Source: Halomonas halophila
GTDB taxonomy: Bacteria; Pseudomonadota; Gammaproteobacteria; Pseudomonadales; Halomonadaceae
Length of the DNA: 6,036 nt
Direction: 5' to 3'
NCBI GenBank assembly: GCA_002433675.1
Contig: DJIP01000265.1
Location: 3,319 to 9,354, forward strand
The notes under the pieces were generated by a model. The model had not been told where the DNA came from, made no database searches, and was given only the letters and a program-made list of their open reading frames with translations. Positions within the stretch are counted from its first letter, which is position 1. The number at the start of each line of letters is the position of its first letter. Below, in pieces: positions 5,082-6,036 of this stretch. The position numbers and the translations under genes were made by a program.

Positions 5082-6036
5082 ATGACTCCGAGAAAGATCT
5101 GGGTCCTGACCAGCTCTCGAGCGGACTATGGGCTGCTCTACTGGCTGCTTCGGGAGATCGACGAAGACCCTGCGCTGGAACTGATGCTGGTGGCCAGCGG
5201 CTCGCATCTGTCGACCGAGTTCGGCTCCACAGTCAGCGAGATCGAGCGCGACGGCTTTCGCCTGCATCGCCGCCTCGAGATCCTGCTGGCGTCGGACTCA
5301 CGCAATGCCATGACCAAGGCCATGGGGCTGGCGCTGTTGAGCGTCGGTGACGCCCTGGTCGAGGACCGGCCCGATCTGGTGGTCCTGCTGGGCGACCGTT
5401 TCGAAATCGTGCCGGTGGCGTTGGCGGCGGTCACCCACGGTATCACCCTGGCCCACCTCCACGGGGGCGAGACCAGTCGTGGCGCCTTGGACGAGTACTA
5501 TCGACATGCGGTGACCAAGCTGGCCAACCTGCACTTTCCCGCCACCGAAGTTTACCGTCGTCGCATCCTGCAGATGGGAGAAGACCCTGGCCGCGTGTTT
5601 GTGCATGGGGCGCCGGGCATCGATCATCTGTACCGCAGCCGCACGCCCGCTAGAACGGTGCTTGCCAGGGCCCTGGACATGCCGCTGGACCGACCCACCG
5701 CGCTGGTCACCTATCACCCGGTGACCGCGGGCACGGGCGAGGACGTTGAAGCGCTGATCGCGGCCTTGTCGCGTTTCGAGGATCTGGACGTGCTGGTGTG
5801 CAAGGCCAACGCCGACTGTCAAGGACGCAGCATCAATGCCCGGTTGGCGCGCTGGTGTGCCGAGCGCCCCGAGGCCAGGCGTCTGGTCGACAGTCTGGGG
5901 CAGCGTCTCTATCACGGCTGTCTCGAGCATATGGATGTGCTGGTGGGTAATTCGTCCAGTGGCCTGATCGAGGCGCCATCCTTCCGTCGGCCGGTGGTCA
6001 ATGTCGGCAAGCGTCAGGACGGCCGCCTCAAGGCGG
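5082..6036 (+). CDS. neuC: NeuC-family hydrolysing UDP-sugar 2-epimerase (3'-truncated)
   Basis: The frame is open from ATG 5082 to the window edge, 318 codons; full-length relatives have roughly 370-390, so about 50-70 residues are missing. The enzyme has a GT-B-like fold and is related to WecB. It epimerises and hydrolyses UDP-GlcNAc to ManNAc (NeuC), or the UDP-2,4-diacetamido-6-deoxy sugar in legionaminic synthesis (LegG). Visible motifs are TSSRADYGLL 10-19, GDRFE 104-108, HGGE 127-130, LDEYYRHAVTK 136-146, GAPGID 176-181, YHPVT 211-215, GNSSSG 289-294 with Glu297, and NVGKRQDGR 307-315. By analogy with WecB the catalytic set is Asp105, Glu130, Glu138 and His212, all present. It starts 25 bases after neuB and is presumably translated from the same message. 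Family assignment is firm; the exact UDP-sugar substrate is not. Confidence 0.93.
   Translation, partial: MTPRKIWVLTSSRADYGLLYWLLREIDEDPALELMLVASGSHLSTEFGSTVSEIERDGFRLHRRLEILLASDSRNAMTKAMGLALLSVGDALVEDRPDLVVLLGDRFEIVPVALAAVTHGITLAHLHGGETSRGALDEYYRHAVTKLANLHFPATEVYRRRILQMGEDPGRVFVHGAPGIDHLYRSRTPARTVLARALDMPLDRPTALVTYHPVTAGTGEDVEALIAALSRFEDLDVLVCKANADCQGRSINARLARWCAERPEARRLVDSLGQRLYHGCLEHMDVLVGNSSSGLIEAPSFRRPVVNVGKRQDGRLKA

Overview
This is a high-GC bacterial segment with all recognisable genes on the + strand. It reads as the interior of a surface-polysaccharide (capsule, exopolysaccharide or O-antigen) locus that makes a nonulosonic acid, meaning a sialic, legionaminic or related nine-carbon sugar. 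The Wzc-type kinase, the gene order and the codon usage suggest a Gram-negative gammaproteobacterium. A halomonad-like host is my best guess, but this is an impression that I could not test by a search.

Layout: (1) bases 1-1238 are the 3' part of a Wzc-type chain-length regulator/BY-tyrosine kinase, with its upstream part outside the window. (2) About 1271-3088 encodes a complete ABC exporter of the PglK/MsbA half-transporter type. (3) 3101-3724 encodes a complete NeuD/PglD/LegH-type left-handed beta-helix acyltransferase. (4) 3725-3991 is a 267-base gap at roughly 55% G+C by hand count, lower than the flanking genes. It holds a perfect 12-bp palindrome and two hairpin-capable repeats but no convincing gene. 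(5) 3992-5056 encodes a complete NeuB-family nonulosonic acid synthase. (6) 5082 to the window end is a NeuC-family hydrolysing UDP-sugar 2-epimerase, cut off at the 3' edge. It is a long open frame with clear family motifs.

How they fit together: NeuC-type enzymes release a ManNAc-like sugar from a UDP-GlcNAc-like precursor. NeuB condenses that sugar with phosphoenolpyruvate. NeuD-type enzymes acetylate a precursor or the product, or support the pathway. The PglK-like ABC protein would flip a lipid-linked glycan across the inner membrane, and the Wzc kinase would control polymer length and export. A cytidylyltransferase (NeuA/LegF) is expected nearby but is not in this window. Whether the product is Neu5Ac or a legionaminic-type sugar cannot be decided from these genes alone.

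I found no new kind of system. The least explained parts are the gap before neuB, the pairing of a Wzc kinase with a PglK-like flippase, and the identity of the nonulosonic acid. No tRNA, rRNA, CRISPR array, insertion sequence or clear intrinsic terminator was seen.
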